Shown here piece by piece: positions 12,901-24,900 of a stretch of 64,000 bases of DNA. The notes beneath the pieces are model-generated. The model did no database searches, was not told the origin of the DNA, and was given only the letters and a program-made list of their open reading frames with translations. This DNA comes from Ochotona curzoniae. Its lineage: Eukaryota; Chordata; Mammalia; Lagomorpha; Ochotonidae. The stretch covers positions 4,650,001 through 4,714,000 of the forward strand of contig NW_024467120.1 in the NCBI RefSeq assembly GCF_017591425.1, in the 5' to 3' direction. The number at the start of each line of letters is the position of its first letter. Position 1 is the stretch's first letter. A program made the position numbers and the translations under genes.

Positions 12901-15900
12901 GCATTAGAGAAAAATCAAAGACATACACAACACAGTGCTTTTTTATACAATCAATATGATTTTAAGTTAGACGTTTTTTTTACTACAAATGGCAAGTCAG
13001 TTCATAAAAACACAGTATGAGCTTTAAATCAATAAAAATGAAACATTTCTTTCTTTGCTACTTACAGATGATGGAGGTAGTATATCTGCCTCAGTAGATT
13101 TTATGATTGGAGATGAAAATCTAAATATGGGACTGCCAGTGTTGCTGGAAGAGGTCATTTGTACCTAGTTTTCCAAAAAATTAAGAAAAGATACATAAGG
13201 AATTATCCAAAGATACTGACAGTAAAGTACATCTAAAGAAAATAAAAGTACTTTAATTTATTTCAAAAATCAATTTAATTTCTAAAAAAGCAATTAAGAG
13301 CAAGTGCTTTAAAATCTGGCTTCCTAGGAGTATACACCAGCTTAGACATAAACGCTTGTCTAAAGGAGAACAGCAATATCAATGAAAGCATGTTCAGAGA
13401 TGGAAGGAAAAGCTTCAGTTCACTAAAAACGTACAAATTCATCCCTCCTCATCTCTGTCACGGCTTTGTACCTTGTTTGTCAGTGACTGAGAACTGATGG
13501 GTGACAGAGAGGATGCTGTGCTCACAGGGGGACTGAAATTGAAGACAGGTAGTGACGAACTGGTGATAGGTAGAGAAATTTTCGGTAATACTGGTAATTC
13601 CATTTCCTAAAAGAAAACATGCTTCATTGAAACATACTTCATCTACGTGACACTCTCATATCTACTTATTTTCAGGTAGAGTCTATTCCAAGTCCTACAC
13701 ACTTACACCACCCCAATCGAGGAGCAGCATCATCCCACTATAGAGAAAACAGCCTGAATTCATGCAAGTTTACTGGACACTTCAAATGGACGTAGTTGAC
13801 TATATATATAATTCACACCTCAATAAGCCTGACCAAAAATGAACAACTGTATTTCTATGCAAATATACTAAGGATTGCATGTATCCAGAGCAAAGTGCCT
13901 AAATAATCATTTTAACAGGTACTGAGGATCAACTCCAGTGAACTGTGATGACAGATTGGATTAACTGTGGTAACCCTCCACACTGGATAAACACACAGCA
14001 GCTGGAGAAAGTGACCTACAATTACCTATCACAAACACAAACACACACAAGGAGAAAGCACATGCAAAGAAAACATACAGGATTCATTCATTTGTTTTGC
14101 GCGTGCACACAAACGCACTGGAATACTCTGAGGGTCAAAGAATTTCAATTGCAATTCAACTTATTTTAATTGCAGTGTTCATTAAAAAAAAAAATGATAT
14201 TCAGGAAATATGAGAGAGATGAGGCTTTTGGCACCTATCCTTGAGGACCTGCTTTAACTACCTTGCTCTGGGCACCCCAAAATCCACAACTCCAAGTTTC
14301 CCTACCACCATCACCTCAAAACGTAAGAAACACCAAAGTTTTAAGTATACAAGCCTACCTCTTCCTCTTCTGGAGGTTTAGAAGCAGCAAAATGTGTCCT
14401 TTCTCGCCTCATTTTGCCACCTCCACCACGTACTGCAGGAGATAAGCCATTGGCTGCTGGCACACCAAAATTTGGGTATGAAAACCCACTAGCAAAAATA
14501 AAGAAAATCAATACTAACATTAATATTCTGGCATAAAATTTGTTAAATGAATAAATTGCTATCAAAGAAAATTTTCCCCTAAAGGTAATTTAAAAACTGA
14601 ATCTGAATAAAATTTCTGCTTTAATCAGCATAAATCCCTTAAAAATCTTTAAAAAGGTATCTGTACAGCAAATATGAACAACAAATTTAAATGTACAGAA
14701 TTGTAGTGAGAAATGCCATTACCTTTCCCGTTCTTCATTTTGTCCTGATGTCATGTTGTTTTCACATCCAGTCTAGGGGAAAAAAATATTTACATGCTTA
14801 TTTGAATTTTCTTGAAACTATCTTTGTATGAATGTATATGGAATCAGAAATTCTTTTAAGTTAATAAAACCTAAAAACAATATTCTTAGTGATAGTAACA
14901 ATGTAGTATTCAGTACTGAGAACACTAACTTATTAAAAATAAATCAGTACAAGAATGTCATTAAGCACATCTGAACTTATCAACAAAGTGGCAGCATACA
15001 AAATTAATCCAGTGATCACAGAAATAATTTTATGTATCTCTCTTTCTGGTTTGTTAAACATGCAAGCAGCAGGCTGGTACAGTAGCAGGTGAGCTAAGTC
15101 AGCCTCTGCTTGTGGCACCAACACTCCATGTGGGTGCTGGTTTGATTCCTGGCTGTTCCACTTCTAATCCAGTTACCAATGGCCTGGAAAAGCAATGGAG
15201 GAATGCCCAACTGTTTGGGTCCCTGTACCCTCAAGGGAGATTGGGGGAAAATCCTGGCTCCAGACCAGCCCAATTCCAATGGATCTACACAGAGGAAGTG
15301 CACCAGCAATGGAGGCTTTCTTTCTTAGTGCTTCCCTCTCTGTAACACTGCCTTTCAAATAACTGAATATTAAAAAAAAAAGAGATAGAGAAAAAGGTAC
15401 AAAGTTATAATGGCATCATTTTGAAATGATCTTTCACAACTTAAAGAAGTTCATCCATGAAAACAAACAAGGCACAAGGTTTCTTGGAGAAGTAGTTGAT
15501 TACAGAGTTTAGGCAGAAAATCTATAAGATGAGATGGAATTATCTTGCAACTGAACCCATGCTGAAGACCCAGGAAAAGCTCTTAGCTTTGGCTTCAGAC
15601 TGGCCCACCTCTGGCAGTTCTAGCCATTTGGACAATCAACCAGCGGATGGAAGAGTCTCTCCCATGCTCTGTAGCTCTTTCAAGTAATGTAAATACTTTT
15701 GGGGAAAAAGCAACCACAAAATAAAAATTTTAATATGGACCAAAATTGCAAAATTAAAATCTGGTTGGGGGAGACAGCATGGTGTCTCAACAAACTAATC
15801 GAATAAGCACCAGTACCCTATGGGCACCGGCTTGTGTCCCAGCAGCTCCAATTCTGATGCAGCTCCCTGCTGATGGCCTGGGAAAGCAGTAGAGAATGGC

Positions 15901-18900
15901 TAAGTAAACAGGTCCCCACTTGTACGGGTTCGGCCTGGAAGAAGTTCCTGGCTTCAACCAGCTCAGCTCTGGCCGCTGCAGCCATTTGGGGAGTGAAAGA
16001 GCAGATGAAGGTATTTCTCTGGCTCCCCGACTCTGTAATTCACCTTTCCAATAAAAATAAGTTTTAAAAAATTTTTGAAAAAGGGAATTAAGACTTGGGA
16101 CCAGCACCGTGGCACAACGCCTGGGATCCTAGTATCCCAGATGAACATAGTTTCTTATCCAGCTCACTGCTAACATGCCAGGAAAGGTGGCCCAAGTGGC
16201 TTTGTCCCCTGCCATCCATCCAAATGCGATCCCTGGATGGAGCTCCAGGTTCCTGCCTTTGGTGCTCCAGCCCTAGCTGTTAATGCCATTTGGACAGTGA
16301 ATCAGCAGAGAGAAGAACTTTCTTTTGGTCTCCCCTTCTCTGTTAACTCTGCCTTTCAAATAAATAAGTAGGGCCCGGCCCTATGGCCTTGCAGCTAAAG
16401 TCCTCGCCTTGAAAGCGCCAGGATCCCATATGGGCATCGGTTCATATCCCAGCTGCTCCACTTCCCATCCTGCTCCCTGCCTGTGGCCTGGGAAAGCAGT
16501 TGAAGAAGTCCCAAAGTCTTGGGAACTTGCACCTGTGTGGCAGACCCGGAAACAAGTTCCTGGCTCCTGGCTTTGGATCAGCACAGCATCGGTCGTTGCG
16601 GCCACTTGGGGAGTGAATCATCGGACTGAAGATATTCTTCTCTATCTCTCCTCCACTCTGTATATCTGACTTTCCAATAAAAATAAATAAATCTTTAAAA
16701 AAAAAAAAGTAAATCCACGGGAAAAAATTAAAAAGCAATCACATGCAAGACACAGCAGATGAAGAAAATCTGGCAGAATTACTTAATGCACACAGTAAGT
16801 ATATACCAGTGTTTACTTAAAGTTTGACTGGGCAACAGTTGTTTTAAAGGTACATCAATTCATAATCACCAATAATTCTCAAGCAGTGTATGTTACAGAA
16901 CTGCCAGATCACAATGGTAAAGCACTTATATTTACATTAGTTATTACAACCAAAACTCAAAGACTGGTGAAAATAAACACATACTCACACTGTGTCTTTT
17001 ATCTATTCTTTGATTACTCTTCCTCAGTTCACCAGACATGGTCAGAGATGGTTTAAAATACATGTTTCGATTTGTTGCTATAGAAATGGGCTTTGGGGTC
17101 ATAAGTCTCTGCACAGGGGGATACTGAGAGTCCACCTTACATAATAAATAAAAATCAAAGACAAACATTTATTTTCATATGCATCATAATTCATATTGTA
17201 GACATTGTTTAGCAACATTTAACGTGACCTAGAGGAATGCCAAGAAGGCATAAATAAATAACAAAATCAAGGCCACATGCCTTGATCATACATATGAATA
17301 TACAGATAACACGTGTGTGTGTGTATATATATGAATGTATACATAACACGTAGCCTTATAAATACATAGGATTGTAAAATAGCCATTGTAGATAGGATAC
17401 AATTTATTTCAGATTTAATTTTTTTTCACACATGTGGACACATACAAAATAGAATGATATTCAAAACAGTGCCACAAATCAAAGCTTCTACAGAATGGAC
17501 TGTAAATATATGAACCAAAATTGGTTTCTGTCATTGTGTCCCCAAAACTACTAAACATTTTCTTCAGTTGCAAAAGATACTTCTTCTAAACTAGTTATGA
17601 AAATACCTTAATCTTTCAAATGTAAGCAAATTTTCTCCAAGTTGATTCCTCCCTTTTGTTATTTAAAAACAAAAAGGGTTTACTACAATACGGGTCTAAC
17701 ACTGCTAACACATCCAGATTCTGAAATCAACTGGTTTCACCGTCTTGTTTGTTAATGGTCCTATCCTTCCCCCCCCAAACACCGTGAAACTCCTCAAAGT
17801 GTTAAGATCACTAAAGCCAAACACTACCCTGGTCCAAGACTGTAATGCTATGAATAGAGCCTCTCACCCCTCAGCAGCTGTTCTAACATTGGTTTCCAGG
17901 GCAAAGGCTCTGTAGTTAGCAGTAGCTCCTCCCTAAATTCTCACCACAAGTGGAACCCAACCACACAAGAAGAGTCTGTTTTCACAAACTATTAGGATTA
18001 CAGTCATGAAATAACTACATTATATCCTGCTTTTCAATTTCCTCTCCATCAATAATTAATTAATAATACACACAGTACCCGATTATAACCAATGCTCTCA
18101 CAGTAAGAACCCAGGACGTACAGTGGGTTAAACTGTGATACTGCCATTCCACAAGCACTGGTTTAAGCCCTGGCTGCCCTACCTCTAACTCCAACCCAGC
18201 TCTCCCCGAGGGAGGCTGGGAAGTTGGCAAGAAGACAGCCCAAGTGTACAGGCTATTGCTAACCAGGTAAAGATCACGATGGATTTCCAGGCTCCAGGTT
18301 CCTAACCCAACCCTTGATGTTGCAGTTATCTGGACAGAGAGTATTTCTGACTCCCTTCTCTTTCTACTCTGTCTTTTAAATAAGCAAACCTTTATCCAAA
18401 ACGAATCAAAAAAGTATCTTTTGATCTCAAACTACCAGCATTTTCCCCACAGTAACTTCCAAAGCTAAAATGAACCATGCAGAATGTACTAAAAGGTCAT
18501 TAAGATGTAAATTTATATAAGTTTTACATATTATGTAGAATATCTATTATACATAACACACAATATAGCACATAAAATATACAATAATATAAAATCTATA
18601 TATTTTTTATTAGTCACAGTATCTTACAAAAGTATTCTGGTTGGCTGCTCAAATATGTCATATAACATAAGTGCTGGCACTGTAAACAACTTACACTGAA
18701 GAAATCTTACCTTTTGGCTTTTAGCCTGATGATCTGAGATAATTAGCCCACTCCTATCAAGAGGCTAAAACAATAAAATATTATTAGAAAAACAGATGGA
18801 AACCAAAAAACACCAACAGTCATACATAAAAAGGTTCAAACGTCAACTTACAGAATTGAATGAAGAAACAGATGGAATTCTTTTTGCATCCTGTTAATGT

Positions 18901-21900
18901 TACAACAGAATTCATTACTTGTGATGTAATAATAAAATTCTGCTATTTCCACTCAGCTCAGACTTTGCTACACTTCCATATTCAATTTTGACTTTAGAAA
19001 CTTACAGCAAGCGGGCTTGACATTTTCTCTAGGGACTGCAATATGCGCCGAGCTGTTGAACTGGTCACACCGTAAGACTGTGAATTCAGCTGTTTGGCTT
19101 TCATCTGTCTTCTGACTGGAGCCTACAAAGTAAACCCTGGATTACCTGGTGCAGTTGCTGTTTAAATATTCATCAATTATATATATACTTACAAAGCAGA
19201 ATATATCCTTACAAAATAGAATCCATGTCCAAAGTGAAAATTATCAGTAACTTATCAGGTGTCATTAAACTTCTTTATGCCTTCACTGAAAATCAGATTC
19301 TCGGCCTGGGATTACTTTACGGAGTAATTATGTCACATACCACCCAGAAAGGAACCTAATGAGTCTATTTTAAGATTGGTGTTAGCTCATCCATTTATCT
19401 GTTATTTAAAGAAACTTTAAATTCATGACAATTCAGAGTTATCAGTTATCCGTGATGTTGTAAAACATTCAGAGTTTTATAGCCAAGAAAGCAAAACAAA
19501 GAGACTGTAATCTATAAATCTGAATACTAATGACTAATAACAAAAAGAACATTTGAAAATATCTGGGCTATTTCTCAACAAACAATTTACTTTCTTAAGG
19601 TTAGTATTAAGAAAAAATAATTACAAGCACAAAATCCAATGAAAACATTTCATTTTTTCAACTCAGAAGAAATTTAGTAAAAGACTGGGGAGAGAACAAA
19701 GGTGGGGGGGGGGACCCCAATGCCTATTAAACTGTGCCATAAAAAAGTATTTCCTAACATTCTAATAATTATGTGGTTACCACAAAACCAAGTAATCCAG
19801 CACTGATTAATATGGAAACATATTTCTGTAACTAAAATATATTTAGGCTTTATAAACATCATGTCTGAAAAACTGAACCATAGAATTACTACATGTTCCA
19901 ATATCAGTAACCAAACACTCACTGTAGGTGTAGCATTTCACATTAGCTTTACTAAGAACTTGGTGCCATTCGTGCTGTCAGGCTAGGTTTTTGATGCTAT
20001 TAGTAAAATTTATTTATGTATTTATTTGAAAGCCAGATTTACAGGCAGAGACAGAAACAAAGAGAGAAAATCTTGTTATCTAATGCCTCACTGAATTACC
20101 TCCCCAAATGACCTTCAATGGCTAGGACGGGGCCAACCAAAACTCAGAACGCAGAAACTCCAGGAAAGTCTCCCACATGAGTGGTAGGAACCCAGGTAAT
20201 TGGGACATCTTCCTCTGCTTTCCCAGGCACATTAGTAGGGATCTAGATCAGAAGTGGAGCAGCCAGGGCTTGAACCCGTGTTGGAGGTGGTAGCTAAACA
20301 CAGTGTAACAGCACTGACCCATAGAGGGCTTTTCTTAGGAGATTCATTTATTTACCTTAATGGCAGAGTACCAGAGACAGACAGAGCTCTTCTATCCACT
20401 GGTTTACTCTCCAGGACCGTGCAAGACCTAGGCCAGGAGACAGCAACTTCACTTGGATCTCCACGTGAATGGGAAGAACTAAAGCATTTCAGCCACCAGC
20501 TGCTGCCATCAAGGAACATTAGCAGGAACCTCAAAAAAAAAAAAATCCGAGCCGGGGCGAGCATCCTGGTGTAGCAAGCTAAGCCACAGCCTGTGACGAT
20601 GGCACCTGTGCCAGCCTCAGCTGCTCCACTTCAGAGCCAGCTCTGCTAATGCCCTGGATGTTGGTGTCCCTGCCACCCATGCAGGAAACTGGTCTACAGT
20701 TCCAGGTTCCTGGGCTTAGCCCAAGTTCCTGACATCTGTGTCCAAATGGGGAGTGAACCAGTAGATGGAACACATCTCTGTCACTTACATTTAAGTAATT
20801 TTCAAGAAAATAAAACTAAAAAAAGAAAAAAAAAAAAAGCTATGTTTATGACAATTACAAACCAAAACCACAATGATTTGTGGTTACAACTGCATGCCCA
20901 ACAAAATGATGAAAAAAAAAAAAAATCAAAAACTAATAGCACCAATTGTGGAAGAGACGCAGAGCACCTGGGACTCCCAACAACACTACTGAGAAGATGA
21001 GCTGCAACAGTCACTCGAAAATACTTCGGCATCCTTTGTTTATTTAACACTTATATATGACAGAGCAATCCAACTCCTAAGTATTTACCCAAGAGACAAA
21101 TGGCAAGAGGGTTTTTTGATTACACAAGGTAAGGTGATGGAAATGTTTGTTCAATCTTTTGATGGTACAACAAAATCAGTTGCACAACTTTATGTGCTCT
21201 ATAAAAAAAATGAGATATGCTAATCTGTAAATCTTTCTATGTGTAATTTGTACCTCAATACACACACATCTGCACATGAAAAATATTGAATGGGGAGGGG
21301 CCAGCCAATATGATGGCTCAACTGAATAACCCTCCCCCACTTCAAGCACCTGGAATACCATATAGGCACCAGTTTTGTGTCCCAGCTGCTCCACTTCCCA
21401 TCCAGATCCCCATTTATGGACTGGAAAAGCAGTGGAGGACGGCCCAATGCCTTGGGGTCCTGCACCTGCAAAGGGAGACAAAGAAAAAGCTCCTAATTCC
21501 TGGCTTCAGATCAGCTTAGCTCTGGCAGTTGGGGCCACTTGGGGAGTGAACCAATGGATGAAAAATCTTTCTCTGTCTCTCATCTCTTTGTAAACATGCC
21601 TTCCTAGTAAAAATATTTAATCTTTAAAGGAACCCGCAACAGTCCAGACTGGTCAAAGCAGCAGCGCCCGAATGTGCAGACTAAATAGGGTGTGGGGTGG
21701 GCCAGGCTGCAACATTCAACAGCTCATACAAGGCCAAATGAAAGGCCAGACTATGCCCGACTCTGACCTAACACTCACTGGCATGTATGAGAACCAGGTC
21801 TGGGATTGGGTCAAGTGGAGAAACTTGGGAAACTCCCCTGGTGAGTCATAACTCCTACGAGTGAACACATGGTCCAGGCCTGGGGGTCAGACAAGCTGGG

Positions 21901-24900
21901 CAAAGTAGCTCCAATGGCTGGCTAACGTGTGGGTTGGTAATGGAACGGGGAGAAACAGGCAGGACGGAGTAAACCTTAATACATAAGCAAAAATATTAAT
22001 CAGGATGGAGCACAAGTCATGCTCTTACACCTACCGGTAAATATGAGCCAGGGACACTAGGCCACAGTGTCTAAGGCAAAGGCCAAGGCGGGTGAGGGGC
22101 TGTGCCAAGCTGAGTCAGAGCAACAACTGGCATGCGTGTGATCTATGGCTGGGAACAGGCCCGGTTGGGGAGCTAAGGGGACACCTAAGCTGGGTTGGAG
22201 TTCCCACTGAGGAGGACGGGGGCTGGAGTAGGGGCTGCATTCTGGTCTAGATATGGCTGCAGAGTCCCTCGGCTCAAGTGTGAACTGGGACTGGACACAT
22301 TAAGCCGGGCTAAACTCCAGCACCAACTGGTGTCTTGGAGGACCAGGGCAGATGTAGGATAGACTAGGCTAGGTCCTTGCCCCTACTAAGCCATGTGTTT
22401 GGGTATGGTCGAGCCTTGGCTGGGCTGAAACATCCAACAATAAGAACCAGAATGGGTTGAAGGCCAGTCAGGAAAGGCCACTGTTTCTGCTAGGACAGGA
22501 GGTGAACTGAGTAGGGCTGGCTCATGGACCCACCAATATGCTCAGAATTTGACATTTGGAGAGGTTCTGATGGAGGAGCCTGGGCAACTCCTCTGGCAGG
22601 ACACTCACCTTGCAGGTAAGCGCAAGAAGCACAATAAGGAACAGCCCAGACCAGGCCAGGCAAAGGTACCCACCGGCATAGCACAAGTCAGGGGCAGACC
22701 AGGCTGAACCAATTCACATCAGCCACTAATGAATCCGAGCACCAGAACAGTGTGGGTCAGGCCAGATATCATCGCAACACATACCAATACACATTATGGC
22801 TGGGATAGGGTATACGCTGGGCTGGGTTAGACCGTAACCCACACCATCTGGAATTGGGGGTGGGCCGGGCAGGGCCAGGCTACAGCACCCACTAGCAAAC
22901 GCCGAGGTGAGGCAGGCCATGCCAGACTGGGACACAGTACTAACAGGAACTAGGGAGGGAGGGAGGGGGTAAAGCTGGTAGGGGGAATGTAAAGCCACCC
23001 CCCATGGAACACCTCCCCCACTGGAGAGCATGAGTTGGGATGGGGACAGACCAGACCAGGCAGGTCTACAACACCTGTGGGAATCATGCAAGCCAGATCA
23101 GGGAAGAGCCAGGCTTGGTTGACTGTCCCTATTGGTGCAAACATAAAGCAGAATGGATGAGGGTTGGTTGGGCTTTGCTACAGCATCAGACAACAGAAGC
23201 TGGCACTGGGGGCAAATCTGTAAAGTTAAACTACAGAACCATCTGGAAAGTGCATGATACGGGAGTGGAAGTGGCCTAAAAGAGAAATAGTGGACTCCTC
23301 CCTCTTGGGTTGCCACTCCCACTGGAAAGCATGAAAACCAGGACAGGGGCTGGGGTGGCTGGACAGAATGTCACCCACCAGCCTAAGTGTGGACTGAATA
23401 GTGGAGTTGGTTGGGTTGAACTAGGCCTCAATGCCCATTGACATGTATGAGAGCTGAATGGGATGTGGGATAGACTGGACTAGTCTGCTGCACATACTAG
23501 CAAGCACAGGAACCAAGGTAGGGGGCGGGCCTGGTGGGGGTTATTGTGGGTCGCTCTGACTTAGGCTGCAGCTCCCACTAGTTTATGTGAGGGCCGAGTG
23601 TGTGCTGGGCAGAATCAGGCTGGACTGCAATACCTATTGGTTCCAGTGGAAGACAGGGCTGGAAACAGAACTGACCCAACAATTGCAACTACCAGCTCAT
23701 TGGGTCAATGGACTGTGCCGGCCCTGTACTTGCAAGTACACACAAGAATCTGGTCTGGGATCATCTCAGACAAAGTTTCTTTGGGGATCTCCCCAGTCGA
23801 ACTGCTGGACTCAGAACCCCAACCATAAAGAGAAGTGTAGGTTTATGGTCTGCCATGGAGTGCAAATGCCAGAGCCGAGACTCCTCAGTGTCTCAGATGG
23901 AGCAGTGGAGAGCACAATCAGATGTGCATGGAGGATATGGCAGTCTACTGGAACCTGCAAAGGATACCTGGCACCACAACAGAGGACAGAACAAATTAAC
24001 CAACTACTCCAGCCACCATGTGTTGGCAGTGAAAAACTGGGCAAATGGAGACTCTAAGGTGGACTATGTCAATTTTTGAATTCTGCAGCAACTTCATTGT
24101 TCTTAGAAAGACAAAACTAGCAGCAATTCAGAACTGTTGAACTATCAAAACCACCTGAGCAAGAACCTCGGAGCATACCCCACATCAGGGACCTGGGATG
24201 GGTGGGAGACTGGGTTGGGCTTCTCCCTTTATCTCCCCCTTGACCCGAGATACAAAAAAAAAAAAAAAGAACGTGGAAATAATACTTACCCACTTTCCCC
24301 TAGCCCTTGAACCTTTGCGCCTTAATTAGCAATGTAAAGATTGTCAAAAATAAAGGAAAAAAAAAAAAAAAAGCCACAGACAAAATGCCGACTTAGGCCT
24401 AAAAGAACATTCATATCCTACCCTACAATCCATAGTTCAGTTTCAGCATTTTACTAAAGAATAATTAAAAAGTATTTTTTTTTTGAGTGTCAACACTTAT
24501 TATCAAATTAAATGAAAAAAAAGATTACCAAGCCTTTTCCCATTTAAACCAACCTGATATGGTGTATGCTGTTGTTTAGACTGTCTTACAGCAGCTGCTG
24601 CTCCACCATACATTGTTTTTCCAGGATAAAAGGGGGAATCTCCAAGCTGACTTGTTTTAAGGACTGAAGAATTCCCAAATGACTGCACAGAAAAGAAAAA
24701 AAAAATTGATAAATTTTAAGTAAAGAAACAGAACCACTGCGATGAAATCGAATCCAGTCAGTACTCACAGGGGAAAGTGTTCCAAAGGCAGACAGGTTGA
24801 ATGCTGGTTTCTTTGAGTTGGTGGCAGTGTGCTGGGAGAGGGAATGAGAATGAGAACTCTGAGCTTCTGGGGACCACAGAGGCGGCAAGGAAGTGTTCTT

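Larger units (their letters stand above)
11763..13065 (-). other. NUP153 intron 13 (1.3 kb)
   Basis: It holds the 3'-type composite fragment E (11.8-12.3 kb) and one CSINE (12,350-12,655). The remainder, 12,660-13,065, shows nothing recognisable. Confidence 0.75.
14773..16988 (-). other. NUP153 intron 9 (2.2 kb)
   Basis: Dominated by five plus-strand CSINEs between 15,068 and 16,708, the last three head-to-tail. The flanks (14,773-15,067 and 16,709-16,988) show nothing recognisable. Confidence 0.85.
17136..18710 (-). other. NUP153 intron 8 (1.6 kb)
   Basis: One degenerate CSINE (18.1-18.4 kb) and a (GT)n(AT)n tract near 17,313-17,331. The rest is AT-rich with nothing recognisable. Confidence 0.8.
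19123..24553 (-). other. NUP153 intron 5 (5.4 kb)
   Basis: It contains four CSINEs (20.0-20.8 and 21.3-21.6 kb), an old L1 fragment (20.8-21.3 kb) and the longest composite VNTR element, B (21.6-24.4 kb), whose poly(A) end lies about 180 bases from exon 5. Nothing is recognised in 19,123-19,990 apart from a short G run near 19,706. Confidence 0.85.

Noticed and set aside
22726..23091. Minus-strand ORF with repeating GCCSLA-type peptides
   Set aside because: The peptide periodicity only mirrors the ~60-base DNA units of the composite element. Frames are broken in the other copies.
21633..23400. CRISPR-like spaced repeats
   Set aside because: The units are degenerate and contiguous, without identical repeats or unique spacers, and the genome is mammalian.
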